Assembly (NCBI GenBank): GCA_964020155.1 | Contig: OZ026555.1 | Location: forward strand, 2,367,282 to 2,431,281 | Origin: Chondrilla cf. caribensis | Taxonomy: Eukaryota; Porifera; Demospongiae; Chondrillida; Chondrillidae | Direction of reading: 5' to 3' | Length of the DNA stretch: 64,000 bases | Shown: positions 1-13,300 of the stretch, in pieces | Position numbering within the stretch: position 1 is the stretch's first letter | Layout: each line of letters starts with the position of its first letter | Position numbers and translations under genes: made by a program | Notes under the pieces: model-generated | Seen by the model: the letters and a program-made list of their open reading frames with translations, nothing else | Told to the model about the DNA's origin: nothing | Databases searched by the model: none

Positions 1-1369
1 AGGAATTACAGCTCAGAAATTTACAAACAACGTTGAGTTGCCATTTTCTCGAAAAGTTGATGACAGAATAACATTTGTTTCCTACCCGTGACTGCCACAC
101 ATATAGTGGTGGTTCGGATCATACTGTTAGGACCGTAAGTGCTAGAGCACAACAGAAAAGTTCACTATCACAAAAGATGCATGCATAATAATATGATTTG
201 TACACAACGACCCACTCAATCTTGCATAAGAGGACAGTAAAATGTCACTTTTCACCTCCACCATATTAAATACAAACAGATGGAACTAAACTTATTGGAT
301 ATTTATGACAAATTTGTCCATACATACTCAAATCATGCACCACCCTTGTGACCCACATACATTTTATCACATTTCATTGTTTACAAAAAAATTAATAGTC
401 ACAATGTTATGGATAACATGGTTGGTGTGCACTGTGCACACGTCATACCTGAGACACATGGGTACTATACAAGAATAAGAATAGTATTATTAATTTTGTT
501 TGCATGCCAACAAACCCAACAATAAAGCCCACAATGTTATGGACAACATGGTTGGTGTGCACTGTGCACACGTCATACCTGAGACACTACATAGGTACTA
601 TACAGGAATAAGAATAGTATTATTAATTTTGCTTGCAGGCAATTGACAGGAACAAACACAACACTACTGTGAATTATGAGTTTCACTTGTTGAAGCCTTG
701 CAAGATTCTTTTTTGCTATGGCTTGTGCATTAGAGTGTAAGTAACAAGTTGACTTATACCACAAATACTGCTAATTTCTCCCGCAGTGGTTAATCAAACT
801 CTTAAATGCTTGGATAATTTTGCAAAATGTTCGGCATTTGGAGACTATACAGCTAGTGATCATAAACGGTACATTCTACAACACTCAAGTTTGAAGCAAT
901 AATTACTGTGAATTCTCGAACAAACTGTGTGCATGTTGTAGGCAATTTCATGGTTAAGTACGTTAATCAGTACTGTAACATTAGGTGATAGATGGTAATA
1001 CGTGCACCAGCAGGTGGTAGTTACATTACTTTTGGCAAGTACTGAATATATTTGCAGGAACATACACAGTACACATAGCAAATGTATGAGCAATTTTTTG
1101 TTGGAAATGTCAAACTCGGGTACAATTACGATTAGATTTATTTCTTTATACATCCTTTTCTGTTCAAATTGCAGCAAGCTATCATCAATTAATTGCTACA
1201 AGATACAGCAAGTTTAGAAACACAATGTAGCTTAAACAGAAGGCGTTATTAGATAACAACAGCTTTCAGTGGTACAACCAATACCCAGCTGTACAACAAT
1301 AATGTCAACAAATAACAGTAACATCCAATATAATACACACCAAGTAGTAATACACTAGTGATCACTCAC
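1..1369. other. Region 3' of NLR-A, no gene recognised
   Basis: No convincing exon is seen. Positions 401-504 and 530-634 are an imperfect direct repeat of about 100 bp sharing GTGTGCACTGTGCACACGTC. From about 985 the sequence is homologous to 33000-33380. A minus-strand open frame at 860-1177 has a hydrophobic stretch and partly matches one in copy B, but no splice or start evidence supports it. Any terminal exon and polyadenylation site of the NLR gene should lie here; I could not place them. Confidence 0.5.
401..634 (+). repeat. Short direct repeat pair
   Basis: Two copies of about 100 bp (about 401-504 and 530-634) share the ACAATGTTATGGAYAACATG start, an internal palindromic GTGCACTGTGCAC stretch and the ending AATAGTATTATTAATTTTG. 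They differ by a few substitutions and a small insertion in the second copy. Function unknown. Confidence 0.75.
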
Positions 1370-4300
1370 AAGAGATTCAATCTCCATCTTTATCTTCACT
1401 GTTTTACACTTGCATTGTGACCATGCTTCACACAATTCCTTCTCATCCACTGGAGTGTTGTCCTGGTCAGGAATAACGAGATGTAATGGAACAACTTCAA
1501 TAAATCATGTCATCTTGTTCAAAACTCACTGACAAACATTCCTCATAACACTGAAGGCATCTAATCTATTACCATACAGTATACTAATTCTACCAGATAA
1601 AGGTTGCATTGGAATGAGCAGTGTTGATCAACAGTTTAAACAACACTACACACATTCTATGTAAACTGTAAACTATTCAATTTTAATAGCACCTACACAC
1701 ATGGCCTAAGCCATTTGGCAAACAACATTATAAAATATTGCAACCACAGTATTAATAATTATACATATGCACTTTGTCCAGCAGGTACATACTTGACAAC
1801 ATGTAGACCAGCTTAAAGCAATTACACCAAACCCTCACATACCCCTCACCATTCGTTGATGAGCACTCACTCATTCAACACTTTTATGGAGGTGTTATGT
1901 ACTTATTCAATCTCTCGACAAATGTACATGTACATATGATAGGTGCTAAAATAAAATTTATGCTAAGTACGGTGTTAATCTATACTAAATGCAATAACTC
2001 AACTACAGTAACTTGTGTACGTATTGTCATGTACCATTCAAGCCTGATTTTATCCTGCCAGTGGAGAAAAATGTAATAAATCAACCATGGTCTATAGCAC
2101 TAGTGATTACGTTAAGCAGAGTATTTCAGTTCACTATTTTAATGGCATCAAGTTGCCTACTATTAAGTTCTTTGAGAGAGTAAGGGATTAGTATAACAGA
2201 GATCAGCCAGAATATATAATTTTATCAAGAGTTCACTGGATCAATTGAGAAACACCATCTTCTTCATTCCAGAAAATAAGTGTCCACTGTTTGGACAAAT
2301 CCATTTGTGGTAGTTATATTCATTACTGAAGCGATGAGATCTTTGTATAATCGAGTACCTCGTCAAATCGTTCTGTACTTTGATAGGATGAGTTCAAATG
2401 GACACATTTGGGTCTTTTTCATCTTTTCGTATGTTTTATTCCATTCCGATACTGTATTTCTCTTGTAGGCAATAGTACAAAGACGCATTCAAACGAAACA
2501 TACTCTTCATTTTGTCACCTACCATATACAGTGAATACTTGTTAATCAAAGCAATTAATTTTCAAAATATATGGCGGATTAATGAGTTTGGCAGATTAAC
2601 TGGAAATTCGTTGGTAATTGTACAATATAATGGTACTGGGAAATGGTGGCGGATTCAAAGGTTTAGTGAATAAAGCAGGGGCGGATTAACAAGAATTCAC
2701 TGCATAGCACTAAAAGGGGAGGACAGTTGTGGATAACTGCTAAAATATCATTGTTCTTGGGAAGGGAACTTTAATTTACTTCTAGATCTCCAGGTATGGT
2801 TGATAAGATTTATTGTGTTTATAAGTACATTGCCATTTGGAAAATGTTCAATACAGTACATTGAACTTACATCAGTCAACTTCATGGTAACATTCAGTTC
2901 CTCTAAATCCTCAGCCTCTCGCATTCCACAGAGGAATGCTGCCCACTCTGCTGGAGAGAGATACAATCTCAACTGACTTGTGAGACATGGAACCAGTAAC
3001 TGCTTCAGTGAAGACATCCATGATTCATCATAATCTGTGATAAAAATGGACAAAAATCAAGTAGTCTTGACTACAGATTTTGAATAGACCATAAATAGCT
3101 TTGAAGGATCCAGTACATCCCATGCTCAAAGTGGTAATACAAACATAAACATTTTGTAGATCGTAATAATAAAAGATTGCTTCAATACACACTCATGTAC
3201 ATATATTATTGTAGAGAATGAAGTATGCATGTCTGTGTGAAGGTTAAATTGTTGTTCTTATGAGTGATGTTTGTTTATGATTTGTTGTGAAATGTGTACA
3301 AGTTGATAGTAGGCCAGTATACAGTTAGGTTACCATACTACAGTAATTTGGTAATTAGGATCAGAACAACCTAGATTGGAGTAATCATGGCCACATACGG
3401 TAGGCGCCAAAATAACCTTTGCATTCCGTTCCGTCTAAATGCGGCTTCGTACTTTTGCCTACGGAAAAAAAACGAAATCGAAACAAAACCGTACGAAACG
3501 GAACTTGCGAAAAGATGGAGAGAACGAAATGTGTTGATTTGAACGTATTCTATCAAAGTACAAAACGTTTTTGGCTAGATACTCGATTATGAAGATCTCG
3601 TCGCTTTAGTATACGTACCGAATAAAACTACCACAATTGGATTCGTCCAAGCAGTGGAGACATCTTCTGGAATGCCATGAAGAAAATGGCGTTTCTCGAT
3701 CGATCCGCGATCTTGTGAACTTACCTCTTGTTAATATTATGACCCAATACGAATTCCTTCTTCTCTCAAATGAACTTGGATAGTAGGTGATTTGATGCCA
3801 TTTGAATAGCGAACTAAAATACTCTACTTTCTTAATGGCTATAGACTATGGTTGCTTCATCGCATGTCTCTCCGAAGTAAATCGGACTTGAATGACACAC
3901 GACGAAATGTACACACGTTTAAAAGTTATGTTTGTTGATCAACACCGTTCGTTTTCTGAGGAATAGAACGAAACATAACGGTACGGACGGACGGAAAAAA
4001 GACGAAAACGGAACGATCCGTTCGAGCGTTTCGTATTTTGCTGTACGAAACGGAATACAAAGTTTAACAGACCAAATTGGTAGATTTCAATGTTCTTACT
4101 CATTAGAACTAGGACAATAGCAAGGGTTAGGCTGGAGTTAGGCTGGACGTTCAGCATCACCCAAAACTGTCAAGCTATCCGCAATGCTTATAAAGCAAAG
4201 AGAGTGGAATGGTGCAAGGAACGCTTGTTGAAAGGAGAGAGATTCCACAATGTTATTTTCTCAGACAAATCCATAATACAACTTAATCAGCATCTACGAT

Positions 4301-7300
4301 AGTCGTTCAGAAAGTGAGGAGCCCTGCATAAGCTTGAATATTACCACAAAAATGAAATGAATAAAATGGCTCATAACACGTGGCACAAGAAGATTAATAA
4401 GACGAAGTAAAGTGCAATATTGCGAAGATATAGAAGTGTGGAAAAAGATTGTCAGCAACAATGCATATGATGAACAAAAATGTGACCAGTTGGGGTGAAA
4501 AATACTAAGAAAAATGCAATTTACAAACTGCTGCCCACAAAAAATGATGCATCAAGTTTGCCAATGGAGATATGTTCGCCCCTGCCTTGCCAGGGATAGC
4601 AGAAATGACATTATATGTAGGTTGCTTTCACCCATATCCGAGGTTTTGATCTGGTTTTATTTTGTAACATATCATTGTTCCTTGATTAGAATAATAATTC
4701 ATGTCTCCTTAATGTGTGGGCTGGTATATCGAGAAGAGGAGCTACCAGCATTGTAATATTTGACGGGATCATGACAGCGACCAGGTATGGAGATATTTTT
4801 CCAGCCTTCCTCATACCTTTTATCAAGGAATATTATCCTTAGGCCCACCAACTATACCAAAATAATGATCTGAAGCATACCAGCCACTACATCTAAGGGT
4901 TCTCCATAGAGAACAATATCCAATGGTGGAGAAGCCCTGCAGAAAACAGGCCCGGAGCAAGCAGTTTGCAGGTGGTCTGGCAAATATGCTAATAAAATGA
5001 CTACATAATTGAATGTCAATAAATGAAATAATGCTGTTTGGCTAGGTGACATATTATGGTTGAGTTGAGACTGGACAAATTATGGTTTGCTTCTAGAGAT
5101 TTCCATTGAAATTCATCCATAAAATCAAATAAGTGTTTTGGTTGGCGAGGAGAAAGTGACTACCATTTTCGTAGCTGAAACTGCCTAGAGAACAGACCGA
5201 ACTAACCGAAAAACAAAGAAGTAATGTTCGAACAATAAAGTGTGTGCATTACCAACGAGACAAATCGGAATTTCGATGCGCGTGCACAACTTGCAAAGTT
5301 CTTCAATAGCATTTAGAGCGAATTTGTCCATTTACTATGAAAAGCTCCTCCCTGCTTCAAACTCTTGCCGCATATCGATCCTTTTTGATCGTCGTTTTGA
5401 TAACGAATTAGGCGTCCTTCCACTGGTTGATCGACATTGCGTCGGGTGGTTGTGCAATACATGTATCACATGACCAGCTCCCAAGATGGCGCTTCTACAC
5501 AGCCGTTGATAGCGTCGCTATCGTTTTCCCTGAACAGCTTAGAAATCAATTCTTTCCTTCTATGCTTCTAGTTATGGAGAATTTTCTGAATCAGATTCAT
5601 ACAGGTGATTTGCATACATCACATTTGGTGAAAGCTAATATTGTAATTTTTTTTAGGAGTTTGGCCTGAAATGTGGTCCGGCGAATGCCAGACCACCTTG
5701 GAAAGCCTGGATCTGGAACCAATCGAAAAGGTTGGAGGACGATGAAGTGCTATTTGTGCGATAAGTTCAAACCAATAAATTAATACTGCACAGTTGAAGG
5801 CTGGCATCCGGGTTTACTGGAAAAAATAACACCCGAGTTTGTGCAAGTTATATCAACCATTGGAGCAAGTGATGCCTGACGTCCTTCAATTCGATGGAGC
5901 CCCTTCAGGACAATAAAACTGTTTTATTTTCATTTTTATTTTATTCACGTACATCTGACATTGTACCTTGTGTACCTCTACCTGTAATTTTACTCCATGA
6001 TACCTTAGAGTTTATTATTCTGAAAATTGTATGTTGTCTAGATTGCTTCGTGGTACCTGAATGTATTGAGAATAACGAGATCAAAACGTGAGTACTCTTT
6101 CAAAGGGACTGTCGACTAATAACCAATATCTTCATTAGATAACATAAAATAACGGCTAAGATATTAAACTTTGAACCAGCATTGTTCGTTCACTTCTGTC
6201 CCTCAGAAGTCTCCATAAAATTCGCACCGAAACTGCAATTTCAGGTTCAGGTTTCCACAAATTACTCGCAAATGTTTGCAGAAAATCCTGCTGCAGAATG
6301 TGTACTATTCCTGTGGTATGCATGGTATTTATGTACTAACATGGTTCATCATGTGTTGTACAGTACACATTTCAGAAAATGTCCATGCAGTCAAAATCTC
6401 CCATAATATACACCTAAAGACACTTGCCATGTATTACCATTAGGACACATATGTAATAGCCTGGAAAAGATTGCATCGCTTTTGAGAGAGGACACTTTTC
6501 GAAGGATGGGCTGTGATCTGGATCGGATTCATACGTACATCAAATATAGTGGTTCGGAGGTTTGTATGGGTAAAACCTTTCGCTATTTCGTAAATAAAAT
6601 CAAAAACACTCTGTATTGGAATTAATTATTTTTCATATAGCAAAAAAATCAATCATAAAAGTTTCGTATCAAACACCCATCCTTGCAAAAGTTACATGTG
6701 AAGAAGAAAAAACCTTACTGAAGTGTTGACAATTAGTAAAATTATTCCATTCAAATTCCCACTATTCTGTAGGACTAATGATAGAAAGACATTCTATAGA
6801 TGTCACATCAAGAATTAACAGTAAAGCTCTGTTGCATTCAATTAACTGATAAGTGTTGCAAATTAGTGTCATTACCTATTTGTAGCATTGATACCACACA
6901 CTCCTAATACAAACCACATCAGAGCTGCCATGACTATGTATACATGTACTTACCATGGGATTCCCTTATATAGAAGTCAACACTACAAATCAAGTGCACT
7001 TTTTGGCAAGATGACAATTCCTTCATAAGTACTTTCATAATAGACATCATTGACTTGAAGATATTTGTCATATTCTGATCCTACATGTGTATGGATCAAG
7101 ATGACAAGTCAGTACACAATTTACATCAGATTAGAAGTACAACGTCTTCAACACAAAAACACTTCATGTTAAATGCATTTGACCTGTTGTCAATTAGAGT
7201 GTCATTACACAGTAGACAGAATATTTTAATGTATGTTTGTACATAGCTATTCAGTAAAAATGATCTGTCTTATACTTACAGCAATCCACACAGGTAAGGA

Positions 7301-10300
7301 TAACTTCACAGTTTTCCACTTGGCATCAGAATCCCCCTGGAAATGTATAAATAATAAATACATAATTTAAAATGAATATCATAGATCAACGTACAACTTC
7401 AGCATGCGCATACTCCACTAATTGTCCATAATTAACACACAGACACACACACACACACACATACATGGGCAAAACAACACATGAGCAACACACACTTCAT
7501 ATGATCTAACATGTGCCCTATGTAAACATCATGTATGTGCAATAAAAACAATTACAATAGTGGGATGGTCTTGGTTTTCTATACATAATATCATGATTTA
7601 GTGGATAATGAGCACTGGGTGGAGTTTAGTAGACAAGAGGTGTAGTACATACACATGTTGGTGGTAATACAGATGAGCAGTATAGTGTCACAAATTCCGT
7701 AATCCATTGTGTCGGTGTTCTTAATTAGTTCAAAAATGCCACCACAGTATACAACAGTACATGTGTGCAAGCGTACACACTACAGACATACCTATTAATT
7801 ATTTTTTGTCTAGCAGCACTTTTAAATTTGCTCAGGCTTGATTGTTCAAATGTGCATATGCATGGTATAAACTTCAGTATTCACTCTCTGGTTGGAGGAT
7901 TTCAAAAAGGTGATCTACAAATATTTACCTACTTTCATTCTACCGGCTTTTCCTTTTAAGATTTCCTTCAATTATCCACTCCAAGCAACAATACTAAACT
8001 AGAGCCTCAAGATGGCACAGAAGAGAAGTTAGCTATACATCAACTCCCAGCTACAGTACTGATCATATAAAACAGAACATTCCACAGGTGTTGAACAGGC
8101 ATACCCGTACCCGGTCTGTACCTGTACCCATAAAACGGGAACGTCCGTTTAGTAGGTGAGTCGCCGAACTTGAAGATTGCAAAAATGTACACCTACGCAG
8201 CAATAATAATAATTACAATTATAACGTAGATTTTAGTGATAAATTTGATAAATATCTCCAGTTCATCATGTTACAGTTCGTTGGAAAATGTTATATTCGA
8301 GTTAATGAAGCAGCAAATTCTCTTTTATCGTCGTTCAAAGGAAAGGTTGTGTCTTGGCTTTGCTGTTTTCCGTGTTTAGATAGGAATAAAATCTTTCCAG
8401 ATTTATCACTTTCGTTAATTTTCTTTTTGATATTGCAAATCAATTCTTTCGCTGCTCATTTTGGGGCTTTTTTCTTGAACTCCAGAAATACCACTTCAAG
8501 GTGTTGAGTGGAGTATAGAGTGAACTAAAGAACGGGTACACCTGTACTTGTCCGTACCCGTATCTGTTCCATGTGTGTTTTCAGAAAACAGGTACAGGTA
8601 TCTTATGTGTGTTTAAGTTTACAAATAAATTTCACAAATGTCACATGGTTAATGTAAATTGGGAATATTTAGTCCTGCAAAAGGAGTACAGTAGGAGGAA
8701 AGTAGGGATTCTGGGTGATACGAAAATGGCATACCTTAATGCATGGATCCTCTGTGGTGATCTCAAGGGCAGATGTGGCATTCACCAATGCTTTCACAAT
8801 ACAAGAGATCAGCCTTCCAATTGGCGAATCCTCAGTAAACTGCAATCATGATAAAAATGATTAAACCTTACATACTAACATTCAAGTAACAGGGCTCAAA
8901 ATTAAGGATTTTTTCAAGTTGCCCACAGGACAAACTAATGAAAAAATTAGGTAGCCTATGGGAAAATTAGGTTGTACAAATAATTTGTATAATAACTTTT
9001 AATATAATTACCAATCCTTGAAAATTACATTTAGGGGCACTTACGTATGTATCTACAACTATGTGCTGTGGCCAAAATGATTCAAGAGTATGCAGGTTTA
9101 GTATCATTGATTGAGCAGATAAATAGCTGTGAAAGTGGTCTGAAATATTGTTAAATATTATAAAAACTGTACTTAGTGTAAAATGAATGCATCCCGGTTC
9201 ACTATTGCAATTGAGACAACAAAATGTAGAATAGTATAATAATTATGACGAACATAATCAGCCATTTTATGACGTCATATTGCAAATGGTTGTCAAACCC
9301 ACATGTGGATCGAGAAGCTGATTTTAAGGAGATCCAAGGGATAATCCGACGCTATATGCTCCAAAAGAAAGTAATTGGAAGTTTTTACTTTGTTGGATTG
9401 ATGAAGCGATGTGACAAAGAATCTATGCAAACCTTTCCAAGAGATTAAACTTTTCGATTGGAGTACTCAACACTTGTACCTGCATATAACTGGACAACCA
9501 TGCTACTTGTTACTGTAGCATGGTTGTCCAGCAGGCAACCAATTAGCCAATTTTTCGTTGTCCGAAGGAATTTTTAGTCGTCTCTGACGACCGGACGACC
9601 ATTAAATTTGAGCCCTGCATACAGCCTTGGAAATTAGATCCTGCTTCATTTATTTGATGTGCTGAAAAATCCAAATTTGATGCAATATTGATTCATCTAT
9701 CATATAAATCACAATATACAATTGGACAGATATTAATTACATGTGAACCATTTGTATGTAACATACAAATGAATCACATGTAATTAATATCTGTCCAATT
9801 GTATGCTGTGATTTATACCATAGATGGATCAATATCCTAAGAAGTAATTTAAATTGACACACTTGTGAGGATACTACCCCTCACACTGTGGGGATACTAC
9901 CCCTCAACTCGTGCTTATCTTGTAGTCCCTCAAAGACCTACACTAAAAACATAGCCCATTTCAGGCAAATCCTAGTCTATAGAGAAACCATGGTTGTGGT
10001 CCAAATGCCTTTGCCTAGAATCGCATATTGTGTAAGTTGGTTGGTTACAAGGCTTATGCATGATTGGTCAGCACTAATTTAAAAGTTACTTTGAAAGCAG
10101 ATGTGACAATGAACTCCAGCCATTCCAGTGCTGCTGTCTTTCTACAGAATAGTTCATCGCCCAATTCTCTTTTTGAACTTGCTGAACTACGATTGGTAAC
10201 ATTTATCTACAGAAACAATAAAACAACAAGAAATAATTACTCTTGATCTATGTAATGGTGAAAAATATATACTGCATAGAAATAAAATTTTGTGCATGTT

Positions 10301-13300
10301 TTTTGGGCTTTGGCTTGGTTTGCCAAATCATAATTTATAACCACAAAATTTCAGTCCATAAGTAATGCTCCAATGCATCCAATTGAAAACATGGTTGGTT
10401 TGAATGAAATCTTAATTTTTTTCTTTCTGTGAAAGTTCCCGTTATACCGTATGTAGCTTAGTTCTGTTAGAAAACAAGTAGAATATCATTATTATAATAA
10501 TTTTCAATTAATGTCCTAGCCTGCCACTTGTCAGTTAGTCTCGTACCAAGACCCAACTTACATAGACCTCAAAACATCTAACTCCCTAATTGCTACTATT
10601 TTAGGTACATAACATATTGTCCTTTAACCTACATGCCTATGGGAGCTGCCTTCCCTAACTCGTGAGTTGTGACTCATGGACTGGAGACTGGAGCCTCTCA
10701 CTCTTTGCTCCTCAATCCAAGAAACGTCATTAGTTATTCGACCCTGGTCCATGCATGGCAAATGCCAACCCGCAATGCTATAACTGCACTATTGTTATAT
10801 TAATATACATTACACTTTTACTCCGTTATTCTAGATCTAATCCTTGAACATATACACACACATTCAATCATCATTGTTCAGCTACTGTAAAGTTGCAAGA
10901 CAGACATAGTATGTTGTCATGATATATGCTAACACTGTGACTCGTGCATGGACTGGAGACCTTGGGCCTCTTGCTCTATGTTCCTTAATCCAAGAAATAG
11001 TGGGTTATTTGACCATGTTTGCTTATGATGTCCATTCATGGATAACCCCAGCTTACAATTATACTACAGTCTGTATCGGTTATAACGTGCCCCTTTGATT
11101 CTCCATAATTTATCACTATAAGCGGTGCATCACTAAAAGCGATAATTATGCAACACTCCAGGTGACGTCACCATTCATCACGCGCGAGCGCGGGCAAAAT
11201 TTCGTATCGGTATCATGTTGTTTGCACAGGTGTACGCATGGAGCCTGAAGCGAAACGTCGTCGAAATGCCTCTCTGTAGAAAAGAAGGCTGAGATCTTGG
11301 AGTATATCGAGAAAAATCCAAATGCCTCACAGGGACAGGTTGGGATACATTTTGGGATTGGTCAGTCGTCTGTTTCAACGATCGTGAAGAACAAGGCGGC
11401 CATCTTAGAGCTTGTTGTGTCGGGAAAGAAGGGAGTTAAGAAGAATCGCTCGAGCAAATGTGTTCTTCTTGAGCAAGGACTTGAAGCCTTCTATGAGGCC
11501 TGCAGAGCAAAGAAGCTGGCGGCGATCTCGTATGACATGCTCATCACGAAAGGTCGTGAAATAGGAGACCAACTGGTGGGAAAAGGAGTGAACAGTAACG
11601 ATTTACCATCCACTGATACAGCTTGGAAGTCGTTTCTTCAGCGCTTTCTTGCCAAACGGAAAATCAAGTCTAGGGCGATGCATGGAGAAGCTTCAGATGC
11701 TGATACTACAGCTGTGACCAAGTTCTTTGATCAGAAATGGCCAGATATCTTCGCAAGTGTTGACAAAGATCCTTCCCACATTTGGAACATGGATGAGACA
11801 GGTTTGTTTTGGCGAGCTCTTCCACAGCGAACACTACAGCAGGCTGATGAACGATTGCCAGGCAGCAAGACGCAAAAAGACCAACTGACTTTTGCCATTA
11901 CAGTATCTATGTCTGGAGACTGCATGCCTCTCTACGCTATTGGCAAGTCTAAACTACCCAGAGCTGTAGCAGCAGTGAAAAGTACACCAGCCTCTGTTCT
12001 TAACGGACATTAGAGCTTCAATCCTAAGGCATGGATGAATGAGCAAGTGTTCTGCGAATGGCTTTTGGACCTCAACAGCTTATTTCGATCAAAGGGGAAA
12101 AAGATTGTTTTGCTTGTGGAGAACTGCCCAGGTCACAAAATTGACAACATTGAACATAGGCTTGACTATGTTCGTGTTGTATTTCTCCCACCTAACACAA
12201 CATCAGTTATTCAGCCATGCGATGTTGGGATCATTCAGGCATTCAAATCATCATATCGACGTATGATGCTGCGGAAAGTGATTCAGCTTGTTGATGACCC
12301 ATCCATGGGAAAGCTTGACTCCATGACTCTGAAGCACAACATTAACATTCTCCATTGCCTTCAGTTTGCCAAGTCAGCTTGGGAGTCTGTTACAGCTGGT
12401 ACCATTCAAAACTGCTGGAGGAAAGCTGGCTTTAAGCTTCCCAACTCAGAGGCTGTAGATGACCCACTTGATGAGGCTGAAGAAGATGAAGACAATGTTG
12501 ATTCCAGCCTCAGCAGTGATCTCACAGAACTTGAAAAGTTAGATGAAACTGAGCCTTGTTGTGTCGCTCCCTCAGATGACATTGTCGAGATTGTAGACAT
12601 GCTTCAAAGAGAATGTGAAGATGAAGGTGGTGAGCTCAAGGAAGAAGAGGGCTTGGAAGAAGCTACACAGCCACCAACTTCAGCAGAGTTATTGCAGGCC
12701 ATTGCCACAGTAAGGCTTGCACTATATGCTAGCAAAGCTGACAGTAGCATACATAGTTCGCTGTCAAAGGTGGAAAACTACTTATCTGCCAAAGGGGCAA
12801 GTAGAATGAAGCAGAGCAGACTTGATGACATGTGGCAAGGAAAATAAACATTACTTCCGATACTCTTTACATGTGTTTGATGTGTTTTGATTGTGGTTTT
12901 TGTATCACTATATCCAATATATCTTAATAACCAATAACATTGCTTATAGTGATATTCACAATAGGTTTTTTAGCTTTTGCTTTTGATTTTTTCATTCTTC
13001 ATTCTTATAACCAATATATTGCTATATCAGGTCACCTTATAACAGATACAGACTGTATTGTACTATTATTATATTAATATTGATTCACTGACATTTGTAT
13101 CCTGATTTCCTGGATCTAATCCTCGAGCACACATACACACATTCATTGACAATCATCACTGTTCAGCTGCTGTAAAGTTGCAACTCAGACATAATACATT
13201 GTTATAATACATGCTGAGAACATAGTTCTGACTCACCATCCCATCTATGATCAATTTTTTCAAGTCACATTTCAATAGAACATCAGTTACAATGTAAACT

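Larger units (their letters stand above)
3290..6280. other. Copy-A-specific block of about 3 kb in an NLR-A intron
   Basis: Homology to copy B breaks at about 3290 (B about 35320) and resumes near 6280 (B about 35640). The block contains a GGTAGG-family MITE (3398-4082) and a Tc1/mariner transposase pseudogene (4150-4995). About 5000-6200 holds short open frames on both strands but nothing recognisable. B has a short SINE fragment at the equivalent place. Confidence 0.65.

Noticed and set aside
860..1177. Minus-strand frame with a hydrophobic segment as a final transmembrane exon of NLR-A
   Set aside because: The matching frame in copy B is only partly collinear and no splice signals or start support it.
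9245..9448. 67-codon plus-strand frame inside the CAGGGCTC-ended element as a transposase remnant
   Set aside because: No transposase motif is recognisable and the length is within chance expectation.
1370..10206. Calling the downstream NLR exons canonical LRRs
   Set aside because: The exons are Leu-rich and helical, but I could not see a regular LxxLxLxxN repeat; left as degenerate LRR-like.
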